From the NCBI GenBank assembly GCA_029204225.1, contig CM055095.1, forward strand, positions 70,715,957-70,779,956: 64,000 bases of DNA, read 5' to 3'. Under the pieces are notes generated by a model that saw only the letters and a program-made list of their open reading frames with translations, searched no databases and had not been told where the DNA came from. Source of the DNA: Diphasiastrum complanatum (Eukaryota > Streptophyta > Lycopodiopsida > Lycopodiales > Lycopodiaceae). Position 1 is the first letter of the stretch. Every line of letters starts with the position of its first letter. Positions 47,831 to 60,012 of the stretch are shown here, piece by piece. The position numbers were made by a program, and so were the translations under genes.

Positions 47831-49490
47831 AAAAAAAAAAAATGTAGACATATTTTGAACCACTTCAAATTTTTATGATATTTGGATTTTGAAAATTCAT
47901 GTGTGATCTTGAAATGTTGTTTCATTTTTCCTTATGAGATAGGTTTTTTTAAAAATACAAAAAAAAAAATTTACTCTTTTTTCGGTCAAAGTCCCAAAAC
48001 GAATGTCATCGTATTAGAATTGTAAAATTTATCACTACTTCGATCAAGTCATACACAATAGATTGTATGTTGATTTCCAACAATTGTGAATGTGCATCAT
48101 GAAATCGTAAATATTACATTTTGCAATTTGCTACTATCGTGATACTACTATTGTGTATCACGGGCTGCCATATCTCGCAGATCCGTGGCAGACTTCTGGC
48201 TCTAGATCTCCACACAACATCTTGACTGACATGAACATCTCGCACAAACGCTACTTGTGAAGCAACAACGTCATGCGTCAACATCTCGAATAAGCATAAA
48301 GAACTCGTGAGTAATGTCTCTGGTGAAGCTGCTCGCGGTCTCCACATCTGACAGCTTTTATACTTCTCGCAGCTTTTATATTTCTCGCTGCAAGACAGTG
48401 AAGACATCAGAATAATATCTCGAATCAGATGAAGCTTCTCAAGCGTATGCTTTAACTCTCACCTATCAGAATACTTGTCCTATGCTATCATGCCTAAGAT
48501 TTGTGATGGTGACCTCTACCCAGGTCCGATCAATCTCTAGAATTCAACACATCATCATATTAAATTCTTCTGAAGCTGGATATGTATACGTTATTCATTT
48601 TTCTAGCAATGATTCAAATACCCCACTTGATCGTCTCTACTAAAGTTCTCTTGTTATTTATTGGATTAATCAAGGTTGCTTCAAGCAAAAAACGTGGCGT
48701 ATCTTATTACTTATGTCTCTGCTTCACAGCAGGCTTTTGGCATGTCTGCACTAATTTGCACAATTGAAGCTGTCGCTTACCCCTACTTCAATTTCATCGA
48801 CTGACCTTTTGGCTTAATATTATGAGATTGCATTGGATTTATAGAAATTGAAGAAAGAAAACGGCCAACTTCTCCACTAAAGAAAAGAATTACAAACTAC
48901 ACGCGAGAGACCACCCACAATATAAGAGTTTGGCCCTTGCAATATCAAAATGTTTACCTGGCTCAAAATCAGACAAGGTGATTGAAAGAGTCATAGCATC
49001 TTTGTCGTCCAATTTCACTAGAAAATTTTGAAAAAACATTGAATTCTTTGTGCAAATTGAAAGGAAAAAAACATTCACTTTTGACATGGGCAATTAATGG
49101 ATTTTGGAAAATTTTATGCCAACGTTGGATTCCAACATGTTAGAATTTGATAGATATGATGTATGACCTGAGAAAATAAAGGCAACAATATTAATAGGCT
49201 TTGCTGAACAGTGAGTTCGAGCAAATTCTAGAAGATATACTGTAGAGTCAGGTTTGTTAAAGAAAGGCCAATAATTTTTTAAGAAAATATGAGTAGTGTG
49301 TAGCAATACAGCACCGTATGGTGCACCATGATAAGCTCCAATTAATTGATAGCTAGCAGAAGGGTGACCTCAGTGGAGCAAAAAGCTACAAGAAAAATCA
49401 CAGAGAAAGGTTGATTTTTGTTGAGGATGGCTGATCTAAGCAAGCAGTTTGAGATGACGGATCTTGATCTTATGCACGACTGCTTGGAGT
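47831..49490. other. Intergenic, nothing recognised
   Basis: Short frames only. 48170-48420 repeats the word TCTCGCA/ATCTCG several times, but no gene is apparent. Confidence 0.35.
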
Positions 49491-49653
49491 AGAAGTGAGG
49501 CATAATGTAGGTGGCATTATGCTTTGTCAAGTCAAGTATGTTCATGAAACTCTAAAAAAAAATTACATGTCTAATTGTAAGCCATCTACTACAACATGTA
49601 AATTTGGTGAGAAATTATCATGTTTTGATGATAGTGGTCCAGTTGACGCTACT

Positions 49654-49763
49654 TGTGAAAATTGTCAACTAGTTATGTTGTTTTAATTTGGCAATTTGGA
49701 GAGCCAAATGTGAAAATTGTCAACTAGTTATGTTGTTTTAATTTGGCAATTTGGAGAGCCAAA
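49654..49763. repeat. 55-bp tandem duplication at the LTR start
   Basis: The unit TGTGAAAATTGTCAACTAGT... repeats exactly, starting at 49654 and 49709. Confidence 0.9.
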
Positions 49764-50340
49764 AGTAGAAGTAAACTTAGAGATACATTTATTTATGTTA
49801 ATAAGTCCTAAAAATAGTATTTACTAATTTTGAAAAGTACTTTGGAGGGTCAAGGGCAGATTTGGACCAAATGACTTAGTAATTAGAAATACATTGAATC
49901 TCGACATTGGTCAACTAGGTTTTTGGTAAGTACTTGGAAATTATTAATTAGGGAAATAAGTGGTATATGGCCAAATGACATTTTGCTGTTATATATAGCA
50001 GGATCATCATGGAGAAATGATCTTGAGGTTCTCTTTTGATGTGGAGAACTCTCTTTTTCTATTCTATTGTATCACTCTATCTCTTCTCTCTTGATATTGG
50101 TGATTCTAGTGTGTACAATGCTTCTATAGTTGATGTGCTTGATTCCACAAGTGTGAAGGACAATAGTACGACTGTTGTAGTACAAATTGGATCTTAGGTG
50201 TCATTATGGTTTATGCATAATTTTTCTTTAACAAGCATACTTAAAGTGAGATTTCTACATTGTTGGTGATGTGTGATGTGCACCCAATTTAGCTAAAGGT
50301 CATAGATCCATTTATGTCATTATTGGATCTAATTTTCACA
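49654..50340 (+). mobile_element. Solo LTR with 5-bp target-site duplication
   Basis: 687 bp bounded by perfect 10-base inverted ends, TGTGAAAATT and AATTTTCACA, and flanked on both sides by CTACT (49649-49653 and 50341-50345). Removing it and one CTACT restores the copia frame across Asp-Ala-Thr-Leu-Phe. A TATA box (TTATATATAGCA, 49990) supports LTR identity, with orientation plus. The first 55 bases are tandemly duplicated. Confidence 0.9.
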
Positions 50341-50710
50341 CTACTTTATTTCGTCAGCTATTTGGGAGCCTAATTTATCTTACTAACTCGTGTCTTGATA
50401 TCTACTATGTTGTGAAATTGATTAGCCAATCTATGTCATCACCTACTTGGATCATTGGAAGGCTCCAAAAAGAATCTTTAATTATGTGAAAGGCACACCT
50501 AATTTTGATTTGGTTCATAGAAAATAACATGATTTGCCTAGATTATAGGGGTACATTGATGCTGATTAGCCTGGTAACGTAAATGATAAAAGATCAACCA
50601 TAGGATATGGTATCAATTTTAGCAGTGGCTATTTTTCATCATTCTACAAAGAAGTAGAATACTGTATCTCTTTAGACCACTGAAGTTGAATATAAAGCGT
50701 TAAGCTCAGT

Positions 50711-51990
50711 AACTTAATACCCATTTTGGTTATGCGACATTTGTTAGGTGTGATTGCTATTAGAATTGGCAAAAGCTAACTTGATCAGATCTTGTAAATA
50801 CCATAATGACTTGTACCTATCATCATTAGACATGTGTGGAGCCTGTTCCCACGTGTGAAATCTATGCCTAAGTCATTTAGATAGATCATATAGGTTGTAT
50901 ATCTCATTTAATTTGAAAACTAGTGGTTAAATTGGCCTGAAACTAGTATAGTAGTATTATGCCACTTGGCACCATTCTAGTGGTAGAATATGCTATATCA
51001 CATGGGTAGGAGTGGTCTCCCATGTAGGAAATGTCAAGCATAAAGTTCAGATCCATTGTATATAGATTTCATTTGAGTCAAATGTCAAATCTCCTAAATT
51101 GTAGGAGTTATCTCCTAGATTGTAGGAATCTAGAAGGGCAACACTAGACACCAATGATGATGTGGCAAATTAGTGGCATCTTAGCCAAAGTGGATATGGA
51201 TAAGCACTATGAGCTGTCTCACACGTGCTAGATATGGTTTAGAAAGAGATTATGAAGATTTTGTATATCATTTATGTGAGATCCATTTGGAGGCTAATGA
51301 TAATAAACGTTGATTTGGAAGCAATCTTGGTGTTTTCACTCTCTTAAGCAAGCTCTTTGTGGATTAATGCTTAGGATTTCTTAAGTGAACTTATTTGTTT
51401 TTATCAGGCCATACACTTGTTGTACTTCACACGTGTGAAGCCTTTGGATCATTATTTTTTGTTGTTCTTGCTTGGATATATACAATGCTAGGGCTTTAAG
51501 GTGAAAAACTATAGATCTTTCTGTGTAGGAATTGTCTTTTTGATCTGTAAAAGCTTGAACGAGGGCGCCCTGGTGAGGAATGGAAAATGCAAGAGGGTCA
51601 TGAGAGGCCACATGCTAGTAAGAGAACTAGAACACGTTGGAGCAAGGCAGCCACCATAGCTTGGAGCTTGGTGAGGGTGAGAAAGACAAAGCATGAAGGA
51701 GGAGGGCCGCGAGGAGGGCCACGCCCAATGCGGCATGTTGGTTAGTGGCTGGAAGTGTCCAGCGCTTCCATGAAGGCTTTTCATCGTGCAAAAATGCATA
51801 GGGCCATTGGATCATGATCAACGGAGGAAGGAACTTTAGTATGGGTCGTTGGATGGCCGTTGGATGGAGGCCAAGGCATGGGATGGGCTTGAAGTGGGCC
51901 TACGAAGAACATAACCTTTGCTTCTAATAGAAAATTATTTTATCATAATATCAGCATAGATAAGATTATCCAAATAGAATTTGTAAAAGA
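50711..51990. other. copia 3' flank and GC-richer patch
   Basis: 50711-51500 probably includes the 3' LTR of the copia element (repeated CACGTGTGAA words at 50854 and 51426), but the ends are not defined. 51540-51910 is GC-richer and contains no protein I recognise. Confidence 0.35.
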
Positions 51991-51999
51991 GCAACTATA

Positions 52000-53343
52000 C
52001 TTGAAAAACTGCGAACCACTAGATTGAACACTAAAGTTGAGGCCTTTTGATTGTGCTGAATTTGAAAGTACTCCATTCATGACTGTAAGACTAACTCTAT
52101 CCATTTTTTTTTATTTTATTATGTCATATTCATTTAACTTATGAACAACTATCAATTTGTTATTCACATTCTCATTTGTGATACCATAGAATTATATTAT
52201 AAATGTTAGCAAATGATTAATGTCAATAAACATATTGTTGGAACTGTCATAAGGTAGAGATTCTCCCTTCAAGCAATATGCGTCATTAATACCCACTATT
52301 TTTGCATGCCTTGGTTCATCATGTCTCTTTTTCTTTTAAGATGAAACAGTCATGGGATTGGAAACTTTTTCATACTTGCTTGTGAAAATGCTTCCTTTAT
52401 CATCTTAAACATTGTGGCATATGCTTCTCTATTGATGCTAGAAAAATCAATTGCCCTCCGAACTAATGTAATGTCCATTATTTTTTCCAACTTCATTCAT
52501 AATGATTTCAGTATTTGAAGCCTTAATATTTTGTTTCATTCTATTATTGTTTCAACGTTGATTTCATCGACTTAGAACTTAAATTAGAACCTAATGATTT
52601 TTCAATGGAAATCTCATCAGTCAAATGGTCTTCCGCAACCAATGTAGCTATGCAAAACAGATATCATGTTTAATAAATAGGCAATAAAGATTTGGACACA
52701 CATTGTATTGATTGCAACACATTGCTAAAATTCAAGCAAGTGAAAATAAATAACTAATAGAACTAGTGATTGCATTGATTTACAAATTTCAAACAATTTC
52801 AATCTAAATAAGCCAGAACTTACTTGATTGCATAGATCCTTTTTTTTTTTTCAGTAATCTTCTTTGGATGAAATTACCAATCTCTTTCTCATGCTACTTA
52901 AATTTGCCTTTGTATGCAGTAAATCCATGTCTTTAACCAGAGACAAATATGAGATACGCATGGATTGAAATGCAACTTTCATATCATCATTACTAGCTGT
53001 AAAATCATGTGAAGAAGAAGACTATAACATTTGAATCTCTTTCTTGAGAATCTCATTTTCTTCCAAACAAATTCTCAAAGTTTATATGTTTTTCTTGACA
53101 CTCCTTTGATATTTTCTTAAACTTTTCTTCTAAAAAATATATTATTTGTATTGAATGTACATTACCATAGCCTTTTAAATTCTCACATGAACCTAAAAGA
53201 TCAGTTTTTCCATGAGCCATATAAATTATCAATTGAATTACCAAATGAAAATCAGGATGTTGGAATGTATCTAGATCAATATGCAATGTTTTTAATAACC
53301 ATAAATATAAATGCTTTAGCTTTTCATCCCTGTAATGGATCAT
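52000..53343 (-). pseudogene. Transposase-like gene of unassigned family, copy 2 (partial)
   Basis: Minus strand. First a frame (53343-53053) with LEEKFKKISKECQEK, then after a shift EENEILKKEIQML (coiled coil) and KVAFQSMRISYLSLVKDMDL. Next TLVAEDHLTDEISIEKSLGS (about 52650-52590), a segment absent from copy 1 (MDITLVRRAIDFSSINREAY, about 52480), and finally YDSSNNMFIDINHLLTF, NVNNKLIVVHKLNEYDI and MDRVSLTVMNGVLS...FSVQS (about 52250-52015). The last blocks align with copy 1 residue by residue (SSNNFFVHLNHLLTY; MEGVSITLMNVALS...FSV). The WHLAGD, CTLHA and HILRDH portions are missing. Confidence 0.6.
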
Positions 53344-53448
53344 ATTAGAAGCTAATATTTTGATTCATTTGAATTTCTTGTCCTAAGTGAAACATACTTT
53401 GTTAAAAGATCCACATGAAGTTGATAAAGCTTAGTCATCAGTAAAAAA

Positions 53449-53829
53449 CATTAGAGGAAGTTTGAGCTCAAAAAGGGCCGCATATGGATTTGTGCCAAGA
53501 TCTCTTTTGCATTTTGTCACTATTTTCAACCAATATCTTTGAATCTCTATAACTTTTTGGTAGTTGCTTAGAAGTATGACATGTGATATATCATTTGAAA
53601 TGAGCGCTTTCCAATGCACCAATTTTAGTCGCATTCTGATATGACAATGAAAAGTTATGCCATTTCTAGTGTAGACTCAAAATGTGATTCAAAGAAGTAA
53701 CGTTACGTTAAAGCCAGTATGTCAAGAAACTATTGGGCCACATGTACAAAAGAAGTGAATGAAAGTGAATGAAAAATGAAAAAGGAATCTTGACAAAAGG
53801 CCCGTTTTGTGTTTAAACTTCCTCTCATG
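53449..53829 (-). mobile_element. MITE-like inverted-repeat element, copy D (diverged)
   Basis: 381 bp from CATTAGAGGAAGTTTGAGCT to AACTTCCTCTCATG. It shares GAGCGCTTTCCAATGCACCA, AAAAGTTATGCCATTT and GTAACGTTACGT with copy C, in the same orientation. The most divergent member. Confidence 0.65.
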
Positions 53830-55089
53830 ATAGTAGTAAACATCGTGCGGTGACAATAATAGAGATGGAGTGGCGGTAAACACTTGTTTGACCCTGGAGA
53901 TGGAGATGGTGTCATCTTTGGAGATGGTGGTAGCCATAATCTGAAATGCCACTATGTTTTGAATTTTTGAATGTTCCCAACTATTGGGAGGGAATATTTT
54001 GACGTTTCATGAATTGCATTTAACTATGGTTAAGCACCGGTGACATTTGATGTGAATAAAATAAGGTAGATTCATTTGCGTCAAAAGTAGTGCAGACATA
54101 TGCATAAAGAAGTTAAACAATGGTATTTTAATTGCCTTTTATTATTTTTCTCTCCTACATGGCATTTCTTATAGGGCCCTGTTCAGACTCGTATTTTTCC
54201 TAATGAAATCAATGCCAAATGGGCATAGATCGCTAAAGTTAGAAACTTCACTAGGATCTCATTGTATGTCAATGATCGATTCATGAACATACACCACAAA
54301 CCTATAATATATACCCTAAACCCTAAACTCTATACCATGAGTTCTAAACCCTATATCCTATACCCTTTATCCTAAACCGGTACAATTTCAATGGCTTTGG
54401 CTCAAGACAAACACAATCAATCACAACTATTTTAAGTGATTTCCTCTTTCAAATGCATTTATGTAATTATTATCTTGTACGATAATTTTCATATCAATAT
54501 TCCAGTTTATAGTGCCTTGGAATATCCCTCAAAATATTCACTGAAAGTAGAGTAATATTTTTTAATAAGCTTTTGATGGCAATAGTAAGATTCAAAAATG
54601 CATCTTTCACTGGTTTCTGGCCTACAATGCCTGGTATGATGGGAAGGACAAACCGTTTATGTACCTAGATTGTTTCCTCCCTCTTCTTTTTACCTCCCTT
54701 ATTTTTTTGTTTTTCTCTTATTGGTTTTAACTTGCTCTTCCTATTCCTCTTCCTCTTCCTCTTTCTTGCTTCCCCTTGCTCTAGCTCTTGCTCTCCGCTT
54801 GCTTTAATCTCATGCTCTTGACTCCTCCTTGCTCTTGCTTGCTTGCTTGTTTCTAAATGGTAGATAGAGCCTCTTTGAAATTCAATGCAAGATCATTCTC
54901 CTCTCATTCTTTTTAGTAGCCTTACAAGTAAAGTAAGTTAATATATGCTTTGAATCTAGACTTGAAGAATAGATGTAAAATACATAGTTTTGTTTCTCAT
55001 TACATATTTTATCACAAGACATCATTTAACAATGGCATACAACCAAAGTTTTTTTTATCAGTGAAATGTTATGTTTTACATATACAGTG

Positions 55090-55090
<1 letters not shown>
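53830..55090. other. Intergenic with telomere-like patch
   Basis: No gene. 54700-54850 is a CTT/GCTCTTG-rich low-complexity stretch. A telomere-like repeat patch is listed separately. Confidence 0.4.
54302..54379. repeat. Degenerate interstitial telomere-like repeat
   Basis: Contains tandem CCCTAAA units (ACCCTAAACCCTAAACTCTA) and several derived TACCCT/CCTAAACC words over about 78 bp, matching the plant telomere unit TTTAGGG on the minus strand. Confidence 0.6.

Positions 55091-55092
<2 letters not shown>

Positions 55093-55132
<40 letters not shown>
55093..55132. repeat. (TC)n microsatellite
   Basis: Perfect TC tract of 40 bp. Confidence 0.95.
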
Positions 55133-55134
<2 letters not shown>

Positions 55135-55619
55135 CGCAAGCTAGAATGCACAACAAAAAAAAAATTTCAAAATCAGATGCATAATAGGCACAAAGTATCC
55201 ATTGCTATGTTGAAGATTGGTAGGCACGTGGGCATGCTACTGTGCAGCAGCCTCTGCCTATGCCCCCGTGCTATAGCGGGTCGGCTGTGGACGTTGGGCA
55301 TTGGGCAGTCGCTAGTGGGCATGCGCTATAGCCTGTAGCATGCCTATGTTATACCAATATCCCATACAAGATACTCCAATCCTTTTAAAATATCATCACT
55401 TAGAGGTGGCTAAGTTTTTGTTGTGGCTTAGTGAAATCAAATCGGAATGTTATAACAGTAACTAGGCTATTTATTGTTGCATATAAAATGAAAAAGAAAG
55501 GGAAATCAAATGGTATCACTCAACCTGAAATAAACTCCTAGAAATCAATTGACAAGCTAGAACTTAATGTAATATATATGATATAAGCCCAAAATTTATG
55601 TGACACAACCAGGCACAAG

Positions 55620-56949
55620 GCAACGGACAGAGGAGCAGATATGGTGGAAGTGATGGGCAATCAGGTAGCTCATCCTAACAGATTAAAAGCATTGGAATAT
55701 TGAAGACTGGAGCTAGTTCAGAAAACCTTAGGAAGCAGCTGTCACGTTCACCAAGAACAAAAGATATATTGTCTTGGCCTGGGAGCAACACATCCTCAGA
55801 CTCTGCTGGAGGTACACACACTTCGAGAGAACACTATGCTTCCCCAGTGGATTCGGATTTGCATAGTCCCCCAGACCACTTGTTTTTGATGTGACAACGA
55901 CAACAGACATCTTCCTTCTCAGCCGGGGAAGAGGACAACTCCAGAGTCCATCCCTATCCTCCCAACATCAATCCCAATCAGTTCTGATCCCAATAAATCA
56001 GAACCAGAGGAGCTTGGCTACAGAGACAACAAGTGAGGGTTCCCTATTGGCGCTTGCGTTAGTTGGGCAGTGGGAACTGGCATCACATCAATTAGAGAAG
56101 CAATGAGGCATTGGGACGACCAAAAACCAGACAAAACCTCAGTTTGATTCAACAGGGACACCACACACTCACTCAGAATCCAGCACAGGCAAAAAATGAG
56201 CTTCTTTGATCTTCCAGAAGTCTGTCACATATGTAAAGACATTAACCAGTTGGTTGGCAAAGGCCACAACGAGCTCCATTCTACAGCCTCTTCCAGCCAA
56301 GCATTTCAGCCACAAACTCTAGGGAAATGGCAATTGACCCTTCATGGCGCTCCAAAAGAGAAAGAGAAGGTTGCCTTTACAAACCCTTTTAACAGACACC
56401 ACATCAAGTCTTTATTCAGATAGAAATGCAGACTCAATAAGCTTGAATACGGAGAAAATGGCCCCTATAGGTATTGAAAACCCTAACGGCTCCCCCCAAC
56501 ATAGGAAGGACATGTTCTGCACTGCTGTCCATAATATTCAATTCGAAAATCCGCCTGAAAATATCGTTCTGGCAGAAACAAATCTAAGCACAGAGACAGA
56601 GAGCGGAACTATTAAAAATCGCAGAATAAAAATAGCAAGTTGCTGCCGAAAACTGTTCATACCGTGCAATAGTCAGACAAGTGTTTCCATGGCAGAGAAC
56701 CCTACCAAGGAAGCTGCTGGAATCATTACAACTAAATGTCTAATATGCGCCAACACTAAATCGAAGCTTCAACCGAGACTCCAAAACTGTCACAGACCCG
56801 AGCCTAGAAAAGCCCATCAAATTCAACTGATTGCTGCAATATCCAAAAATCAACTCAAAAGATCAGACTTCCCCAAGCAAGATATAATACAAAAACACGC
56901 CTGGCATTCACTGCAGCAAGTACCTCGGATCCTCAAGAAAATTAACTGA
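55620..56949 (+). pseudogene. Unassigned coding-like region
   Basis: GC-richer than its surroundings, with long overlapping plus-strand frames (55700-55894, 55891-56106, 56196-56423, 56344-56949). The last is 201 codons, Lys/Thr/Asn-rich, with KCLICANTKSKLQPRLQNCH, a possible Cys/His pattern. 56196-56260 also shows CHIC. Not a protein I know. It may be the decayed first ORF of a non-LTR retrotransposon or an old host exon cluster. Confidence 0.35.
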
Positions 56950-58870
56950 CTGAAAGAAGACAGATCATCCACATAACCCACATTAACTGGCAAAAAGATT
57001 AGAACTCCTTTTCACTGAAGATCAAACAAGAAAATTATTGCAAAGCACAATTGTTGCAATAAAATGGAAGCATTTAGAAGAAGCCCAAGATTTTAGAAAC
57101 CCTGTGTCCAAGTTAAGGTTTTAACTCCAATCAGAATGATTGATGAAAGCTTAAAGAAATCTAGCAAGGAACAAGAATGGGAAGTAAGAAGGCAAAGATG
57201 AGACAAGCTCAAAATTACACCAAGAAGATAAGGCACTCTTCAATCTACAAAGAATGCTATAAGAGTTTCTCCATGGTATCTTGAAAATCTCAACATCATC
57301 TCTACAATTCCTCTTCCTCATCCTCATGCTTTAGACTTTATTGCTCTCATCCAACCCAATAATGATACTTCCTATATTGAGCACAAAACATGAGAATCTA
57401 CATGCAATTCTAAATTTGACTTCATTAAATGTCACGATCTTTGTTATTCCTTAAACTCCACAGTTAGTGGAACCCCAGTTTCATTAAGCATACCCAAAAA
57501 AATAATCGTGTCACACGCTCCTCTATTCACTTTCACAGCATCATTTCATAAAATTCTAATTGACTCTGATGTTAGATAAAGATGTCCTTTTTCTTCCTTC
57601 TTATGTGTAATTGCTATAGAATCCCTTTTGTACCATCTACTTGATAAACTTGCCAACAATACCTTTCTCTCTTACACCCTTCAAGGTACTCTTGTAGGGC
57701 CCTGATATTACAAACTAAATACTTATAAACATTACTAATACGTAATGATTCAGAGTACTATCAACCATATATTAATGATATTGTCCTCATATATATCCTC
57801 AATCATACCTCTAAAGTAAAGGAAAAACATATGTGCTTATTTAGTCCCATAACAAACCACCCCAACCACCGCCCCCCCACCCCCCCACCCCCCCCCCCCC
57901 CCCCCCTTTCCCAAAATAAATTTTCTTTTGTCTAGATGCTTACATTTTTTTTTTTTGGCCCTTGTCTATGATAAGAATCGATTCAAATAATTTAAAATAA
58001 AATATTCTCCAAGATCGATTCATGGAACCTCGCCATGTTAAGCTCTCATAAAAGAATAATTGTCTTAAAACACATCATTTTCACTTATTTCACCTACTTT
58101 TTTGTTTATCTAGGCAATGTTTCTTAGTTTTACTAAAAATTTTAGAAAATTTCTATAGAATGGCAACCATAATCACATAAATTGGGATATCTACTTGGCT
58201 CATAATAAGTTGGATGGTTTAGGAAGTTTGAATCCTTCTATTGCTTCTCTTTTTGTATTTTAAACTCAACAATGTGTCATCTCCCCCCAATCCTATTATA
58301 TCGTTTTTGTCTCCCATCTTAGAGACAATGCTACATTTGTTGGCACTCACTCCTCTCTCACCCTCCAAGACGCAGTCTTCCATAGTGCTTTAGAGTTCAC
58401 TGAGAAAGGACCGCAAGTCTTCGGTTTTATCACCAATTTCTTGTAAGAGAGGTGCTCAAGTGGAATTGTTGATTCTCATTAGCAAAAACTCCAACATAAT
58501 GATGCATTTTGTGTTAAACGCACCAAAAGTTGCATTGTAGTTAATCAAATTGCGTCATGAAGTGTTGGATATGTGTAAGCTAGCAAGTGACATTGAGTGT
58601 TGATTGGCATAATCAATTTGTAAACTAACATACATACTTTTAACCATCGTAGGAAAATATTGTAAAACTCTACTTTGATTGAACTTAAAAGCTTGTGAAG
58701 ACAAGGTCTGGATTAAATAAATGAATGCAAGTAGCCTTAGACTATGTTATTAAAAAGTGACTATTATCTTTTTCCACCTAAGGGATCAATAGCGCATGTG
58801 TATTTCAAGCTTATTCATCAATTGCAAGCTTAGGATTTTGCTCCAAAGGTTGTTTGAGAGCAAAGTGAGA
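56950..58870. other. Intergenic, nothing recognised; poly-C tract
   Basis: No gene. A poly-C run with A interruptions lies at 57859-57906, followed by a T run at 57949-57957. Confidence 0.4.
57859..57906. repeat. Poly-C tract (G-quadruplex or i-motif capable)
   Basis: Several C-runs of 6 to more than 20 bases separated by single A bases. The complementary strand meets the simple four-run G4 rule. Confidence 0.9.
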
Positions 58871-58871
58871 T

Positions 58872-58983
<112 letters not shown>

Positions 58984-59460
58984 TGTGAATGTGAGAATAC
59001 TTTATATGATTTTGAATGTTTTTTTTCTTCTTGTCTTGCTTATTGCTTCATATGATTTTATGTGTTAAATAGGATGCACCCTCTTTTGGTTTCATATTTG
59101 TAGAATGGTGAAAATGCAGAAAAAGTGTGGAATTAGATGAGCTTGGATGCTCTTCCTTTTTGTTCTTCTACTTGTTGGGTAGAACATTGCATGTACCCTT
59201 GGTATACAAGTTGAAAATGACACGCATTGATCATTTCTTTTATGGTTCCAATTTCTCTCTCTAGGCTCTAGATCTATGGGCTATTGTCTAGTGAATCCCA
59301 TCAAGTATATAACTTGTAATTATTGCTTTTCTAAAGTTAATCAATACAATGTGCCTATGCTTGTGTGGAGAGTTGCTCCAAATAATTTTACTTTTTGTTG
59401 CTTTCTACTTTTCAGTGGATCGGTGGGTTATGCCTTTTTAAAGATCAGCTTCAATAAACT

Positions 59461-59475
59461 TGGTATAAGAGCTAC
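59461..59475 (+). other. copia primer-binding-site-like motif
   Basis: TGGTATAAGAGCTAC resembles copia primer-binding sites with two changes. It lies about 25 bp upstream of the next candidate LTR, so two elements may abut here. Confidence 0.3.
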
Positions 59476-59498
59476 GTTGTTGAGGAAATCATTAGTAG

Positions 59499-60012
59499 TG
59501 TGACAAATTTATATGAGTTTGAGTAGATTCAAATTTGAATGTTGGGTACTTTGAATCTAGACTAAAAAATAGTAGGGTTTGCATTTTGGTGGGAAAGCCA
59601 AGCGGCCAAATAGGGCTTGGACCTACTATAAATGGATACTCGTGGAGAGACATATCTTCTCTCTTTTCTATCTCATTTCATGATTATACATGGTTCTCTT
59701 GGGTTCTACTATCCATTGGTGCACTATACTTGTGATTGCATGCAATTCTATGTATAGAATGATCTATATTTGTTATTTTCTGGATTCACACGTGTGAAAA
59801 TATAGTAGCTTGTTGGTTTTGTAAGGACAACAACAGTACTTCATCTTTTGATTCATGTTTGATCAAGTTCTATTAGAGTTTTCATCTCATTTTGTGTGTA
59901 GATGCTGATTTTTCTACATTCGTGAAATTGGTAGAGTAGCTTCTTTTGTAACCCAAGGTCTTTTTTGTGGATTGGATCATCATTGATTTGAAATCCTTCA
60001 TGGTGTCAGAGC
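59499..60012 (+). mobile_element. copia LTR with adjoining primer-binding site
   Basis: Candidate LTR TGTGACAAAT...AAATCCTTCA (59499-60000) directly followed by TGGTGTCAGAGC (60001-60012), an initiator-Met tRNA site with one change. TATA box TACTATAAATGG at about 59629. Its 3' 330 bp is shared with 43731-43386. The left end is approximate. The sequence after 60012 (to about 60600) shows no gag. Confidence 0.65.

Larger units (their letters stand above)
49495..50710 (+). pseudogene. copia RT C-terminus and RNase H, split by a solo LTR
   Basis: Before the insertion the frame reads MLCQVKYVHETLKKN, MSNCKPSTTTCKFGEKL and PVDAT, the standard copia RT tail. After it the frame continues LFRQLFGSLIYLTNSCLDIY, then in shifting frames the RNase H region (about 50500-50705, with KRSTIGYGI, FSS and a degraded TEVEYKA end). 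Many stops follow, so it is old. Confidence 0.8.

Noticed and set aside
57859-57906. Poly-C as functional regulatory element
   Set aside because: G4 potential is real but nothing nearby suggests function, and homopolymer assembly error is possible.
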